A stretch of 46,269 bases of DNA from an uncultured Clostridia bacterium. GTDB taxonomy: Bacteria > Bacillota > Clostridia > TANB77 > CAG-508. Each line of letters starts with the position of its first letter. The stretch's first letter is position 1. Position numbers and translations under genes: made by a program. Under the pieces are notes generated by a model, which made no database searches, was not told the origin of the DNA, and was given only the letters and a program-made list of their open reading frames with translations. Below are positions 26,986 through 34,425 of the stretch, piece after piece. The DNA lies in assembly GCA_947631145.1 (NCBI GenBank), contig CANRKF010000006.1:1-46269 (forward strand), given 5' to 3'.

Positions 26986-27006
26986 GAAATTCTATTTTTG
27001 TAAAGT

Positions 27007-27049
27007 AAAAAAAATTACTATCAACTTAGTGCGATAGTAATTTTTTTAC
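27007..27049. terminator. Bidirectional terminator between AI-2E and XRE genes
   Basis: AAAAAAATTACTATC pairs perfectly with GATAGTAATTTTTTT. Confidence 0.9.
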
Positions 27050-27054
27050 TAAAA

Positions 27055-27273
27055 TCATTTTTTTCTTGGATATGGTTTTATTTCGTTGGTTATTCCTAAT
27101 ATGTAATCTGTTGATGTATTATAAAAATTAGCCAGTTTAATTAAATGATCTACTTGTAATGCATTTACACCATTTTCTATTTGAGAATAACTATTTTGTT
27201 GAATACCTAGCATATTAGCTATCATTGCTTGATTTTTGCCATTTTCTTCTCTCAATTCCTTCAATCTATACAT
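27055..27273 (-). CDS. Small XRE-family repressor
   Basis: 72 residues, almost only a Cro/CI-type helix-turn-helix: YRLKELREENGKNQAMIANM, LGIQQNSYSQIENG (recognition helix) and HLIKLANFYNTSTDYILGIT. It is divergent from the pilin-like/FGE gene at 27393. The spacer holds two identical-arm palindromes, one inside the promoter of that gene, so this protein is the likely repressor of its neighbour. It may also autoregulate. Ribosome site AAGAGG. Confidence 0.9.
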   Translation of the reverse strand: MYRLKELREENGKNQAMIANMLGIQQNSYSQIENGVNALQVDHLIKLANFYNTSTDYILGITNEIKPYPRKK

Positions 27274-27318
27274 TTTTATACCTCTTAAAATATTTTATAA
27301 TATTTGCAATAATAATAT

Positions 27319-27347
27319 TGACTTTTATCTTTAATAAAGATAAAATA
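27319..27347 (+). promoter_or_regulatory. Promoter of the pilin-like/FGE gene, covered by operator 1
   Basis: TTGACT (27319-27324), 17-bp spacer, TAAAAT (27342-27347). Operator 1 fills the spacer exactly. Confidence 0.75.
27326..27342. promoter_or_regulatory. Operator 1, 17-bp palindrome
   Basis: TATCTTTAATAAAGATA, perfect dyad, between the -35 and -10 boxes. Confidence 0.75.
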
Positions 27348-27355
27348 ATTGTAAA

Positions 27356-27372
27356 TATCTTTACTAAAGATA
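27356..27372. promoter_or_regulatory. Operator 2, 17-bp palindrome
   Basis: TATCTTTACTAAAGATA, same arms as operator 1, centre 30 bp downstream (about three helical turns), over the expected transcription start. Confidence 0.75.
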
Positions 27373-27392
27373 TATGAATAGGAGGAAAGCAA

Positions 27393-28850
27393 ATGAAAAC
27401 AAAATTAAAAAATGAAGGTATAACTTTAATAGCGTTAGTTGTTACCATAGTGGTTCTTTTAATACTAGCAGGAATAACAATAAACATGGTATTAGGAGAA
27501 AATGGAATAATATCACAGGCAAAATTAGCAGCAGAGAAAACAAAAGAAGCAGAGGAACAGCAAGAAAAAGACTTACAAGATTTAGCAGGAATGATAAATG
27601 AAGCAGTAAATGGAAAGGATCCAGAAACTTTGCAAGATGCAGCAAGCAGTAAAAAAGTATTTTCGAATACAACGAAGTTTGATAGCGAAGGAAATAAAAT
27701 AGACAAAAGTAGTGAAGAAACAACGCTACCTGCAATAACCATACCAGCAGGATTCAAAATAACAGAAGGAAGTATAGAAAATTTAAATGAAGGAGTAGTA
27801 ATATCAGACGAAGCAGGAAATGAATTCGTATGGGTGCCATGTACAGCAGATCAATATAAAAAGCATGATTATACAGAATTAAAAACTGAAGAAACAGATG
27901 CAGGAAAAAACTTAGCAGACGGTGAATCTCATAATGAAGGTTGGAATACATGGTATTATAGAAGTTATAGTGATTGGAAGGGCGATGAAGAACAAGATAA
28001 AAAGAATGCCGAAAGTGTAAAAAAATACGGAGGATTTTATATAGCAAGATATGAAGCAGGAATACCAAGTGGCATGACAGATGTTTATGTAAAACCTGAT
28101 AACTCATCAACTAAAACTTATGCAGTTGCAGCCCAAAAGAATAAATCAAATTATGTGCCAGTAAGTAAAAAAGGAGCACAAGCATGGAATTATATAAGTC
28201 AGGAAAATGCAAAAAAAGTATCAGAAAGAATGTATAGCGGAAATACGTATGTAACAAGTCAATTAGTAGACGGAATAGCATGGGACACTATAGTAGAGTG
28301 GATAGCAAAAGATGGGGAACTTTCAGATGTAGTAAAAAAAGATAGTACTAAAAATGGAAATTATGCGAATAATAGTGCAGAAGGAAAAATAACAGTAGAA
28401 AATGTTTTATATGCAGAGCATATAATGAATAGGAATAATAGTGTCGATGATGGTTGGGCACCAGCAAAAAATTATAAATATGGAACTTTTACATCAGGAT
28501 GGAAGGAAAACTACACTTTTAACAGTGAAACAGATAACAAAGACAATTATAACGGAGTAAAAGAAAATGATACTTATAGACTTTACGTAGAAATGGCAAC
28601 AGGAGTAAGTGATAACACAAAATTAAAAAATATATATGACTTAGGCGGAAATATGTATGAATGGACTACTGAAACAGGTTTCCACGATGGAGAAAACATG
28701 GGAGATAGTGACACAAAGTACGCTGTCCTTCGTGGTGGTGGTTTCCGCGACTTCGGTATTGACAGTTCCGTTTCTCTTCGCAATGGCTACGAAGCTATAG
28801 GCAATACCTATCCTAACATAGGCTTCCGTGTTGTACTTTATGTAAAATAG
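27393..28850 (+). CDS. Pilin-like protein with FGE/SUMF1 C-type-lectin-fold domain (likely DGR target)
   Basis: 485 residues. N-terminus KNEGITLIALVVTIVVLLIL resembles a class III prepilin signal (cut after Gly) and hydrophobic helix, followed by a helical AKLAAEKTKEAEEQQEKD stretch, so the protein is probably exported and surface-displayed. The C-terminal two-thirds is a formylglycine-generating-enzyme-like (SUMF1) domain: NEFVWVPCTAD, GGFYIARYEAG, YDLGGNMYEWTTE and the closing LRGGGFRDFG..NIGFRVVLY. This C-type-lectin-like fold is the usual variable scaffold of diversity-generating retroelements (DGRs). From about 28715 the base composition shifts sharply toward G+C and codons change to CGT, CGC, TTC and CTT. 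It is controlled by the divergent XRE repressor. No enzymatic role is implied. Confidence 0.85.
   Translation: MKTKLKNEGITLIALVVTIVVLLILAGITINMVLGENGIISQAKLAAEKTKEAEEQQEKDLQDLAGMINEAVNGKDPETLQDAASSKKVFSNTTKFDSEGNKIDKSSEETTLPAITIPAGFKITEGSIENLNEGVVISDEAGNEFVWVPCTADQYKKHDYTELKTEETDAGKNLADGESHNEGWNTWYYRSYSDWKGDEEQDKKNAESVKKYGGFYIARYEAGIPSGMTDVYVKPDNSSTKTYAVAAQKNKSNYVPVSKKGAQAWNYISQENAKKVSERMYSGNTYVTSQLVDGIAWDTIVEWIAKDGELSDVVKKDSTKNGNYANNSAEGKITVENVLYAEHIMNRNNSVDDGWAPAKNYKYGTFTSGWKENYTFNSETDNKDNYNGVKENDTYRLYVEMATGVSDNTKLKNIYDLGGNMYEWTTETGFHDGENMGDSDTKYAVLRGGGFRDFGIDSSVSLRNGYEAIGNTYPNIGFRVVLYVK
28715..28850 (+). other. Candidate DGR variable region
   Basis: The last ~45 codons (VLRGGGFRDFG..to the stop) are near 47% G+C by count against roughly 35% before, with C/T-rich codons otherwise rare in this gene. 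That is what is expected of a segment templated by a separate TR and replaced by mutagenic retrohoming. A terminator follows at 28909. No template repeat or reverse transcriptase gene was found in the window, so the donor would act in trans. Confidence 0.6.
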
Positions 28851-28908
28851 TATATATTAGTAATATTCAAAAATCAATATGAAATTACTGAATAATGAAA
28901 AAATACAT

Positions 28909-28950
28909 TAAAATCGTTAAACTGAGATATTTTCAGTCTAACGATTTTTT
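28909..28950 (+). terminator. Terminator after the FGE-fold gene
   Basis: AAAATCGTTAaACTGA pairs with TTCAGTcTAACGATTTT, then TTTTTT... Both halves are strong. Confidence 0.9.
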
Positions 28951-29413
28951 GCTTGTGCAACGGGCATGTTGTTTAGTTGATCGGTGAATGTCGGTAGAAG
29001 ATGTATGCATCACCAACCACATATAAAACTATTTTAATATCAAATCTGAGCCATATCTCTTATTAAATAAAAGAACTTAATAAAACCTTAATAAATTACC
29101 CCCTTTTTTCTTAAGAAATTCATGGTATACTATAAACAGTTGAAACACTTTATGTTATAATAAATTATAAATGCAATCAGCACAAAGAAAATCAAGCAAA
29201 TATATATTTAATGCAACATGTTATTTTTAAAATAATACATCTATAAAAACTAATCAAACAAATATATATTTAATGCAACATGTTATTTTTAAAATAATAC
29301 ATTTATAAAAACTAGTAAGGCCAAAAATAAATTGAATACAACATATTGTTTTTCAAAATTATACATTTACAAAAAATAATAATAAACATTTTATAGAAAA
29401 AGGGGAGTAACAA
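28951..29413. other. Non-coding spacer before the two-component operon
   Basis: 28951-29030 is a patch of higher G+C with short inverted repeats (GATGTATGCATC) and no gene. 29190-29385 is a tandem array of about three 62-66 bp units (AAATATATATTTAATGCAAC then ATGTTATTTTTAAAATAATACAT). The first two units are nearly identical, the third eroded. Ribosome site of the regulator gene: AAAGGGGAG near 29400. Confidence 0.65.
29190..29385. repeat. 62-66 bp tandem repeat upstream of the response regulator
   Basis: Copy 1 from about 29197, copy 2 from about 29259, copy 3 (eroded) from about 29325. Each contains the palindrome-like TTATTTTTAAAATAATA. Confidence 0.8.
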
Positions 29414-30130
29414 ATGTACAACATTTTAGTAGTAGATGATGACAAGGAAATTGTAAAAGCAGTAGAAATATATTTAGGAAAAGAAGGGTACAACATATTA
29501 AAAGCCTATAACGGGGTAGAAGCTATTAAAATAGTAGAGAACAATCCAAACATACACTTAATTTTATTAGATGTAATGATGCCAAAATTAGATGGAATTA
29601 GCACAGCAAATTTAATTCGTAAAAATAAAGCAATTCCTATTATAATGTTATCTGCAAAATCAGAAGATTATGACAAAATAGCAGGTCTTAATAATGGAGC
29701 AGATGACTACATTACAAAACCCTTTAATCCATTAGAACTAATTGCAAGAGTAAATTCACAAATACGTAGATACACCCATTTGGGATCTATAGCAGATAAA
29801 ATGCAAGAAGGAGATAACATATATCGTTCAGGAGATTTAATAATAAATGACAATACAAAGCAAGTAATTGTAGAAGGAAAAGAAGTAAAGCTAACCCCAA
29901 CAGAATATAACATATTGAAATATTTAACAAAAAATAAAGGTATTGTGTATTCAATAGAGCAAATATATGAAAACGTATGGGAAGAAGAAAGCTATGGAGC
30001 AGAAAATATCATTGCCGTACATATAAGGCACATAAGAGAAAAAATAGAAATAAATCCAAGAGAACCCAAATATTTAAAAGTAATATGGGGAATTGGGTAC
30101 AAAATAGAAAACTTGAGCGAGAAAAATTAA
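29414..30130 (+). CDS. OmpR/PhoB-family response regulator
   Basis: 238 residues. Receiver domain with the acidic pair (VVDDDKE), phosphorylated Asp53 (LILLDVMMPK), Ser/Thr (MLSAKS) and Lys (ITKPFNP). The C-terminal winged-helix DNA-binding domain has VEGKEVKLTPTEYNILKYL, AVHIRHIREKIE and the final WGIGYKIE. It is paired with the kinase gene 130 bp downstream. Target genes are unknown. Confidence 0.95.
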   Translation: MYNILVVDDDKEIVKAVEIYLGKEGYNILKAYNGVEAIKIVENNPNIHLILLDVMMPKLDGISTANLIRKNKAIPIIMLSAKSEDYDKIAGLNNGADDYITKPFNPLELIARVNSQIRRYTHLGSIADKMQEGDNIYRSGDLIINDNTKQVIVEGKEVKLTPTEYNILKYLTKNKGIVYSIEQIYENVWEEESYGAENIIAVHIRHIREKIEINPREPKYLKVIWGIGYKIENLSEKN

Positions 30131-30261
30131 CATATATAAAAATTCACATTAATAGACTGAAAATTCACCTTTGGCTATTAATTTCTAAAATAAACACAAA
30201 TGAGTATATATAATTAATTATATATACCTTACAACCTAACCAAGAAGGGAATGATAAAAAA

Positions 30262-32256
30262 ATGAAGCAAAAATCTATATGCATACCCAAAATACTAAAA
30301 AATATTTCATACATATTAGCCCCAATATTTCTTGCCATATTAGTAGTATCTGTTATATCAGTAATATTCGTAGAAAAATCAGAAAGAGATCTTATATATG
30401 CAAATTCATATTATGACACACAATCCTTTAAAAAAGATTATTTAGATAGTATTTCAAGGAAATATGACTTAATAAATGGTAAAGAATTTAAAGGAGGGTA
30501 TACAGACACACAAACAACTGATATATCTGGAAAAAATGGCACAATTTATTATAATACTTCTGTAGAAGGAAATTTTAGATATTTAATAATAAATAAAAAA
30601 GAAGGACTTGCAACTACTAATGTAGATCACACCATGCAAACAGATACCATAAATGAAATAAAACAAACCTTACATGTAAATACAAAATATTGGAATTATG
30701 CAAATAAAGAAATTGATACTAACTTTTCAAGTTTAACTATGGGAAATATTAAATATGAATCCACTTTTTCTGAAATTGATAGCGATGGAGAAGAATTTGA
30801 AATATATACTACTTTAATAAACAATCTTCCATACAATGATGATTTTGCTAAAAATCAATTTGTATATGATTTAATGATAACAACCTATAAAATGGCACCA
30901 GTATTAATAATAGTTTCATTAATAGCTTTGGCAATATGTTTAGCGTTAATATTACGAGGAATAGGAAGAACAAAAAAAGAAGGCGAAATATATTTAAATT
31001 GGTTTGATAAATGGAAAATAGAAATAGTGCTTCTAATAGGACTTATATTAATATATTTTGGATTTCTAATTTGCTCTATATCTATGGAAATACCAGTTAC
31101 AAGTTTTTTAATTATAGGAGGTGCTACAGGAGTATTATTTATATATGTAATCCTAATTTTAATGCTAGAAACTATTGTAAAAAGATTAAAATCACATACT
31201 TTATTAAAAACAACAATTGCATATTCAATATTAAAAGGGGCAAAATCTGTAATAGATAATAGAGATATTGCAACAAAATTAATATTATTTTATGGACTAT
31301 TTTGCATTTCAGGATTTTTCTTTACTGCAAGAATGTTTCAAACAAAGCAAGCATTTATATATGCTGTATTGCTACTTTCACTTGGCTTTTTAAGCCTTTG
31401 GTATTTATTTTGTAAGCTAAGAGAATTTGAAAAAATAAAAGAAGCGCTAAAAAGTATATATGAAGGAAATACAAATATACAATTAAATCCAAATGAACAA
31501 AAAGGAGTATTAAAAGAACTTAGCATATACATACAAGACATAGCGGGAGGTTTATCTAATGCAGTAAATGAAAGTTTAAAAAGTGAAAGACTAAAAACAG
31601 AATTAATTACAAATGTATCACATGACATAAAAACACCACTTACTTCTATTATAAACTATGTAGATTTATTAAAAAAAGAAAAAATGCCAAACGAGAAATG
31701 CACAGAATATTTAATGATATTAGATAATAAATCACAAAGATTAAAACGATTAACAGAAGATTTAGTAGAAGCATCAAAAGCATCTTCAGGAAATATAAAA
31801 TTAAAAATGGAACAAATTAATGTTGTGGAATTAGTAAAACAAGTCTCTGGAGAATTTGAAGATAAATTTAAAGAACACAAACTAGAAGAAATTATGACAC
31901 TTCCAGAAGAACCTGTTATTATTACAGCAGATGGCAGATATTTATATAGAGTATTAGAAAATATTTATTCTAATGTAGCAAAGTATGCTTTGGAAAACAC
32001 AAGAGTATACTTAGATGTTATTGCACAGAAAAAAAGTGTAGTAATTCAAATGAAAAACATCTCACAAGAAAAACTAAACATATCGGCAGATGAACTTATG
32101 CAAAGATTTGTAAGAGGAGAAGCATCTAGAAATACAGAAGGAAGCGGTTTGGGGCTTTCAATAGCATCAAGTTTAACAGAACTTCAGGGAGGAAAATTTC
32201 ACATTTATTTAGACGGGGATTTATTTAAAGTAACTATAGGTTTTGAAAGAAAATGA
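30262..32256 (+). CDS. Sensor histidine kinase with multi-pass membrane sensor
   Basis: 664 residues. Seen: N-terminal membrane segment (about 14-36), extracytoplasmic loop of about 175 residues, then five further membrane segments (about 213-235, 250-272, 278-300, 330-348, 354-373). Next, a HAMP-like linker, HisKA with His454 in NVSHDIKTPLTSI, and HATPase with N-box ENIYSNVAKYA and G2 box GSGLGLSIA. The ATPase G1 box is weak (KNISQEKLNISADEL), as in some VanS/DltS-like Firmicutes kinases. Phosphorylates the regulator encoded just upstream. Signal unknown. AGG and CGA codons are used in frame. Confidence 0.92.
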   Translation: MKQKSICIPKILKNISYILAPIFLAILVVSVISVIFVEKSERDLIYANSYYDTQSFKKDYLDSISRKYDLINGKEFKGGYTDTQTTDISGKNGTIYYNTSVEGNFRYLIINKKEGLATTNVDHTMQTDTINEIKQTLHVNTKYWNYANKEIDTNFSSLTMGNIKYESTFSEIDSDGEEFEIYTTLINNLPYNDDFAKNQFVYDLMITTYKMAPVLIIVSLIALAICLALILRGIGRTKKEGEIYLNWFDKWKIEIVLLIGLILIYFGFLICSISMEIPVTSFLIIGGATGVLFIYVILILMLETIVKRLKSHTLLKTTIAYSILKGAKSVIDNRDIATKLILFYGLFCISGFFFTARMFQTKQAFIYAVLLLSLGFLSLWYLFCKLREFEKIKEALKSIYEGNTNIQLNPNEQKGVLKELSIYIQDIAGGLSNAVNESLKSERLKTELITNVSHDIKTPLTSIINYVDLLKKEKMPNEKCTEYLMILDNKSQRLKRLTEDLVEASKASSGNIKLKMEQINVVELVKQVSGEFEDKFKEHKLEEIMTLPEEPVIITADGRYLYRVLENIYSNVAKYALENTRVYLDVIAQKKSVVIQMKNISQEKLNISADELMQRFVRGEASRNTEGSGLGLSIASSLTELQGGKFHIYLDGDLFKVTIGFERK

Positions 32257-32267
32257 AAATATATTTA

Positions 32268-32301
32268 AAAGAGGGGGTTCAAAATTTAGCCCCCTCTTTC
32301 A
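32268..32301. terminator. Terminator between convergent kinase and toxin genes
   Basis: AAAGAGGGGG pairs with CCCCCTCTTT, loop TTCAAAATTTAG; T-tract short. Confidence 0.75.
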
Positions 32302-32309
32302 ATTATTAA

Positions 32310-32571
32310 TTATTCATAATGTGACCACATACTTAATATTCTTACTATATGTTCACTTTCTAATACTTCATATATAATCCTATGCTGTATATTTATTCTT
32401 CTAGAATATAAATCCTTTAAATCACCGTAACAATTTTTCGTAAGGTGGTGGATTTTGAAAAGGATTATTTTTTATAACTTCAATTAAAGCTTTTGTTTTT
32501 TTTACTAAATTATTTTGTTTTAATTTTTCAATATCTTTTAATGCTTTTTTATGATATTCTATTTTATACAA
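32310..32571 (-). CDS. yoeB: YoeB/Txe-family mRNA interferase toxin, read through a CGG +1 frameshift
   Basis: YoeB cuts mRNA in the ribosomal A site. TTG start directly after the antitoxin stop (TGG TAA TTG). First part: YKIEYHKKALKDIEKLKQNN and NPFQNPPPYEKLL. The frame then meets TTA CGG TGA at 32427. Skipping C gives GGT-GAT-TTA and GDLKDLYSRRINIQHRIIYE, ending ILSMWSHYE. The result is 86 residues, the usual YoeB/Txe length, and places the Gly exactly where the family has KLxGDL. The active-site Arg, His and Tyr all lie after the shift, so an unshifted product would be a 49-residue inactive fragment. Earlier annotation would call this a pseudogene; the three parallel cases argue otherwise. 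Confidence 0.8.
32421..32430 (-). other. Proposed +1 recoding site TTA-C-GGT-GAT in yoeB
   Basis: Minus-strand TTA CGG TGA T; CGG at 32427-32425 is codon 49 and is followed at once by a zero-frame stop. The relic at 1222 keeps the same site. Confidence 0.7.
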
Positions 32572-32820
32572 TTACCAATCCACCTCATCTTCTTCCACAA
32601 AATCTTCATCTTTAGCATTTTTTCTTTCTATAAGTTTTTCTTTTAATTTTGGTACAGAAGATATATATAGTGTTTCTATTAGGCTATTGTAATCTTCTTC
32701 TGATAAAACAATAGCATTACCATTTTTTGTTGATATATTAATAGGTTCATTATATTTTATTGCATTTTCTAATAATTTATAAATATCTTTTCTAAAATTT
32801 GTTATATTTGTATTAGTCAT
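32572..32820 (-). CDS. yefM: YefM/Axe-family antitoxin
   Basis: 82 residues of the Phd/YefM family: TNTNITNFRKDIYKLLENAI N-terminal DNA-binding half, NEPINISTKNGNAIVLSEED motif, acidic C-terminal tail (EDFVEEDEVDW) for toxin binding. ATG behind GGAGGTG. Its stop touches the toxin start, so the pair is co-translated. Autorepression is typical of the family. Confidence 0.92.
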   Translation of the reverse strand: MTNTNITNFRKDIYKLLENAIKYNEPINISTKNGNAIVLSEEDYNSLIETLYISSVPKLKEKLIERKNAKDEDFVEEDEVDW

Positions 32821-32943
32821 TTTTAAGGCACCTCCTATATATTTATATTATAGCACACATTTACACGTACGTCAAAACGTATTTATTCAAAAAACATATA
32901 ATATATTTTATCTAAAAATTAGTAATACTATTCGTTAAGAAAA

Positions 32944-33775
32944 TTAGTTATTTACATACTTACTAATAAAAAATGAAGCAACAAAGCCTAATACCAAGCA
33001 AATTACAGAAACTAAACCTGCCATATCAAAGCTAAAACCGGGATAAATAGCAAGAAGTGAACCAATTACAAAGCCAATAATTGCAAAGTAAGTATAGCCG
33101 TAAAAATGCTCTAATAAAAAGTTAATAATTTTAGAAGCAAGTAGTATACCGAACTACTACACCAATTCCAAAAGGAATTAACACTAAAATATTTAAGCTA
33201 GAAATAGCACCTATTATAGCAGAATAAGCACCAAGAAGTAACAAAATAAAAGAACCACTAATACCAGGAACAACCATAGAAACCGCAGAAATAACGCCAT
33301 AAATAAAAAGTAAAACAATATTAATAAAATTAATATCAAAACTTTCTACAGCATTTCCTGTAACACCTAGCAATTCTAAAATAGCTAAAACAATACCAAT
33401 AGTAAAAGTTAAAACCGCAGGAATTAAATACTTCCAAGAAAACCCCTTTTCCACAGATTTTTTAAAAACAAAAGGAAGACTTCCTAAAATTAACCCAATA
33501 AAAGCAAATTGAGTTTGCATACCATAATTTTGCAAAGCAAACTTTAATAATTTACTAAACGCAAGAATCCCAATACCAGCCCCTAAAACAATAGGCAATA
33601 AAAAAATCATATTCTTTTTAAAAGTTTCTTTAAAATTATGAAAAAAAGTGCTAATAGTATGAATTAAATCTTCATAAATACCAGTAGATACAGCCATAGT
33701 ACCACCACTAACACCGGGAATAACATTAGCTATTCCAATAATCATACCTTTAAAAAAATTAATAATATGTTTCAT
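32944..33775 (-). CDS. DUF368-family membrane protein, read through a CGG +1 frameshift
   Basis: About eight membrane segments. DUF368 proteins include polyprenyl-phosphate translocases (PopT/UptA-type activity has been reported for DUF368 and DedA families). First part: FFKGMIIGIANVIPGVSGGT hallmark, second GVSGG-like motif SMVVPGISGSFILLLLG. The frame breaks at GTT CGG TAT (CGG 33151-33149, codon 209). Skipping C gives GGT-ATA-CTA: the protein continues GILLASKIINFLLEHFYGYT and ends FFISKYVNN, 276 residues in all. Without the shift it stops five codons later and loses the last two membrane segments. Single gene on the minus strand. Confidence 0.85.
33148..33154 (-). other. Proposed +1 recoding site GTT-C-GGT in the DUF368 gene
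   Basis: Minus-strand GTA GTT CGG TAT ACT; no homopolymer nearby, so an ordinary slippage or sequencing indel is a poor explanation. The shifted residue is Gly (GGT). Confidence 0.7.
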
Positions 33776-33908
33776 AAAATCTAACCCTTTCTAATTAATT
33801 TTGTAGCCTAAATTCTATCATTGAAATAGTACAAAGTCAATATTGAAGCTGTATTAAAAAAATGGGTAAAATAAAAAAATGTTACTATTTACAGCTTTAA
33901 AATTATCC

Positions 33909-33984
33909 GCCACGTCGCTTGCGCATGCTATATGTTTTTTCTAGGGCTAAAGCACGAAAAAACATATGAGCATGCCGCTGTGGC
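33909..33984. repeat. Long imperfect hairpin element
   Basis: GCCAC..GCATGCTATATGTTTTTTC pairs with GAAAAAACATATGAGCATGC..GTGGC (one bulge). Loop about 14 nt. GC-rich ends unlike the surroundings. Shares GCCACGT(C)GCTTTGCGC-type start with 9900. It could be a small palindromic mobile unit or a bidirectional terminator. Confidence 0.6.
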
Positions 33985-34184
33985 TACTCTAAAATTTATA
34001 ATTGACTGTGAAATGTATCAAAAAAATGAATAAAAAATTCCCGAAAATTATTGACACTGTCCAATAAAACATGCTATACTATAAAAGGTATGTTTTAACT
34101 GCAAAAATTATATCAATATATACCAAAAAGTATATATAAGGTGATTAAAATAAAAGAGGTAGTTTATAAAAAAATAATAAATTA

Positions 34185-34240
34185 ACAACAAAATAACAGT
34201 TGGCAAATCAAATAAAAAATGCCAACCGTATTTTTGTTGT
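34185..34240 (+). promoter_or_regulatory. Attenuator-like hairpin in the rpoB leader
   Basis: ACAACAAAAT and GTTGGCA on the left pair with TGCCAAC and ATTTTTGTTGT on the right. The T-rich right arm means it could act as a terminator, giving attenuation before rpoB. Confidence 0.5.
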
Positions 34241-34263
34241 CTTTTATAACTTTGTTATGTTAA

Positions 34264-34378
34264 TTTAAATAAGAAGAGGAATTGCCTATTTTTACTTACG
34301 GATTAAAGTGTTTTGAGAGCAGAAAGCATGTTTAACCTGTAAACTAATAATAGAAACAAGAAGGACTTCTTATTTAAA
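34264..34378 (+). ncRNA. Structured rpoB leader closed by a 13-bp perfect stem
   Basis: TTTAAATAAGAAG (34264-34276) pairs with CTTCTTATTTAAA (34366-34378), enclosing 89 nt that include AGTGTTTTGAGAGCAGAAAG. It may be a protein-binding autoregulatory leader. I cannot match it to the known L10 leader or any riboswitch. Confidence 0.45.
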
Positions 34379-34425
34379 ATAAATATATATTTTTTTCTGC
34401 TTAATATTTTTTAGGGGTGATTTTT

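Larger units (their letters stand above)
33776..34425 (+). promoter_or_regulatory. 650-bp non-coding region: hairpin element, rpoB promoter and leader
   Basis: Contains the long hairpin at 33909-33984, a promoter TTGACA (34051-34056), 18-bp spacer, TATACT (34075-34080), and a leader of about 340 nt with two large stems (34185-34240 and 34264-34378). No gene is supported; rplJ-rplL are not upstream. Confidence 0.75.

Noticed and set aside
28951..29030. GC-richer patch as the DGR template repeat
   Set aside because: It shares no alignable sequence with the candidate variable region and lies beyond a terminator without an RT gene.
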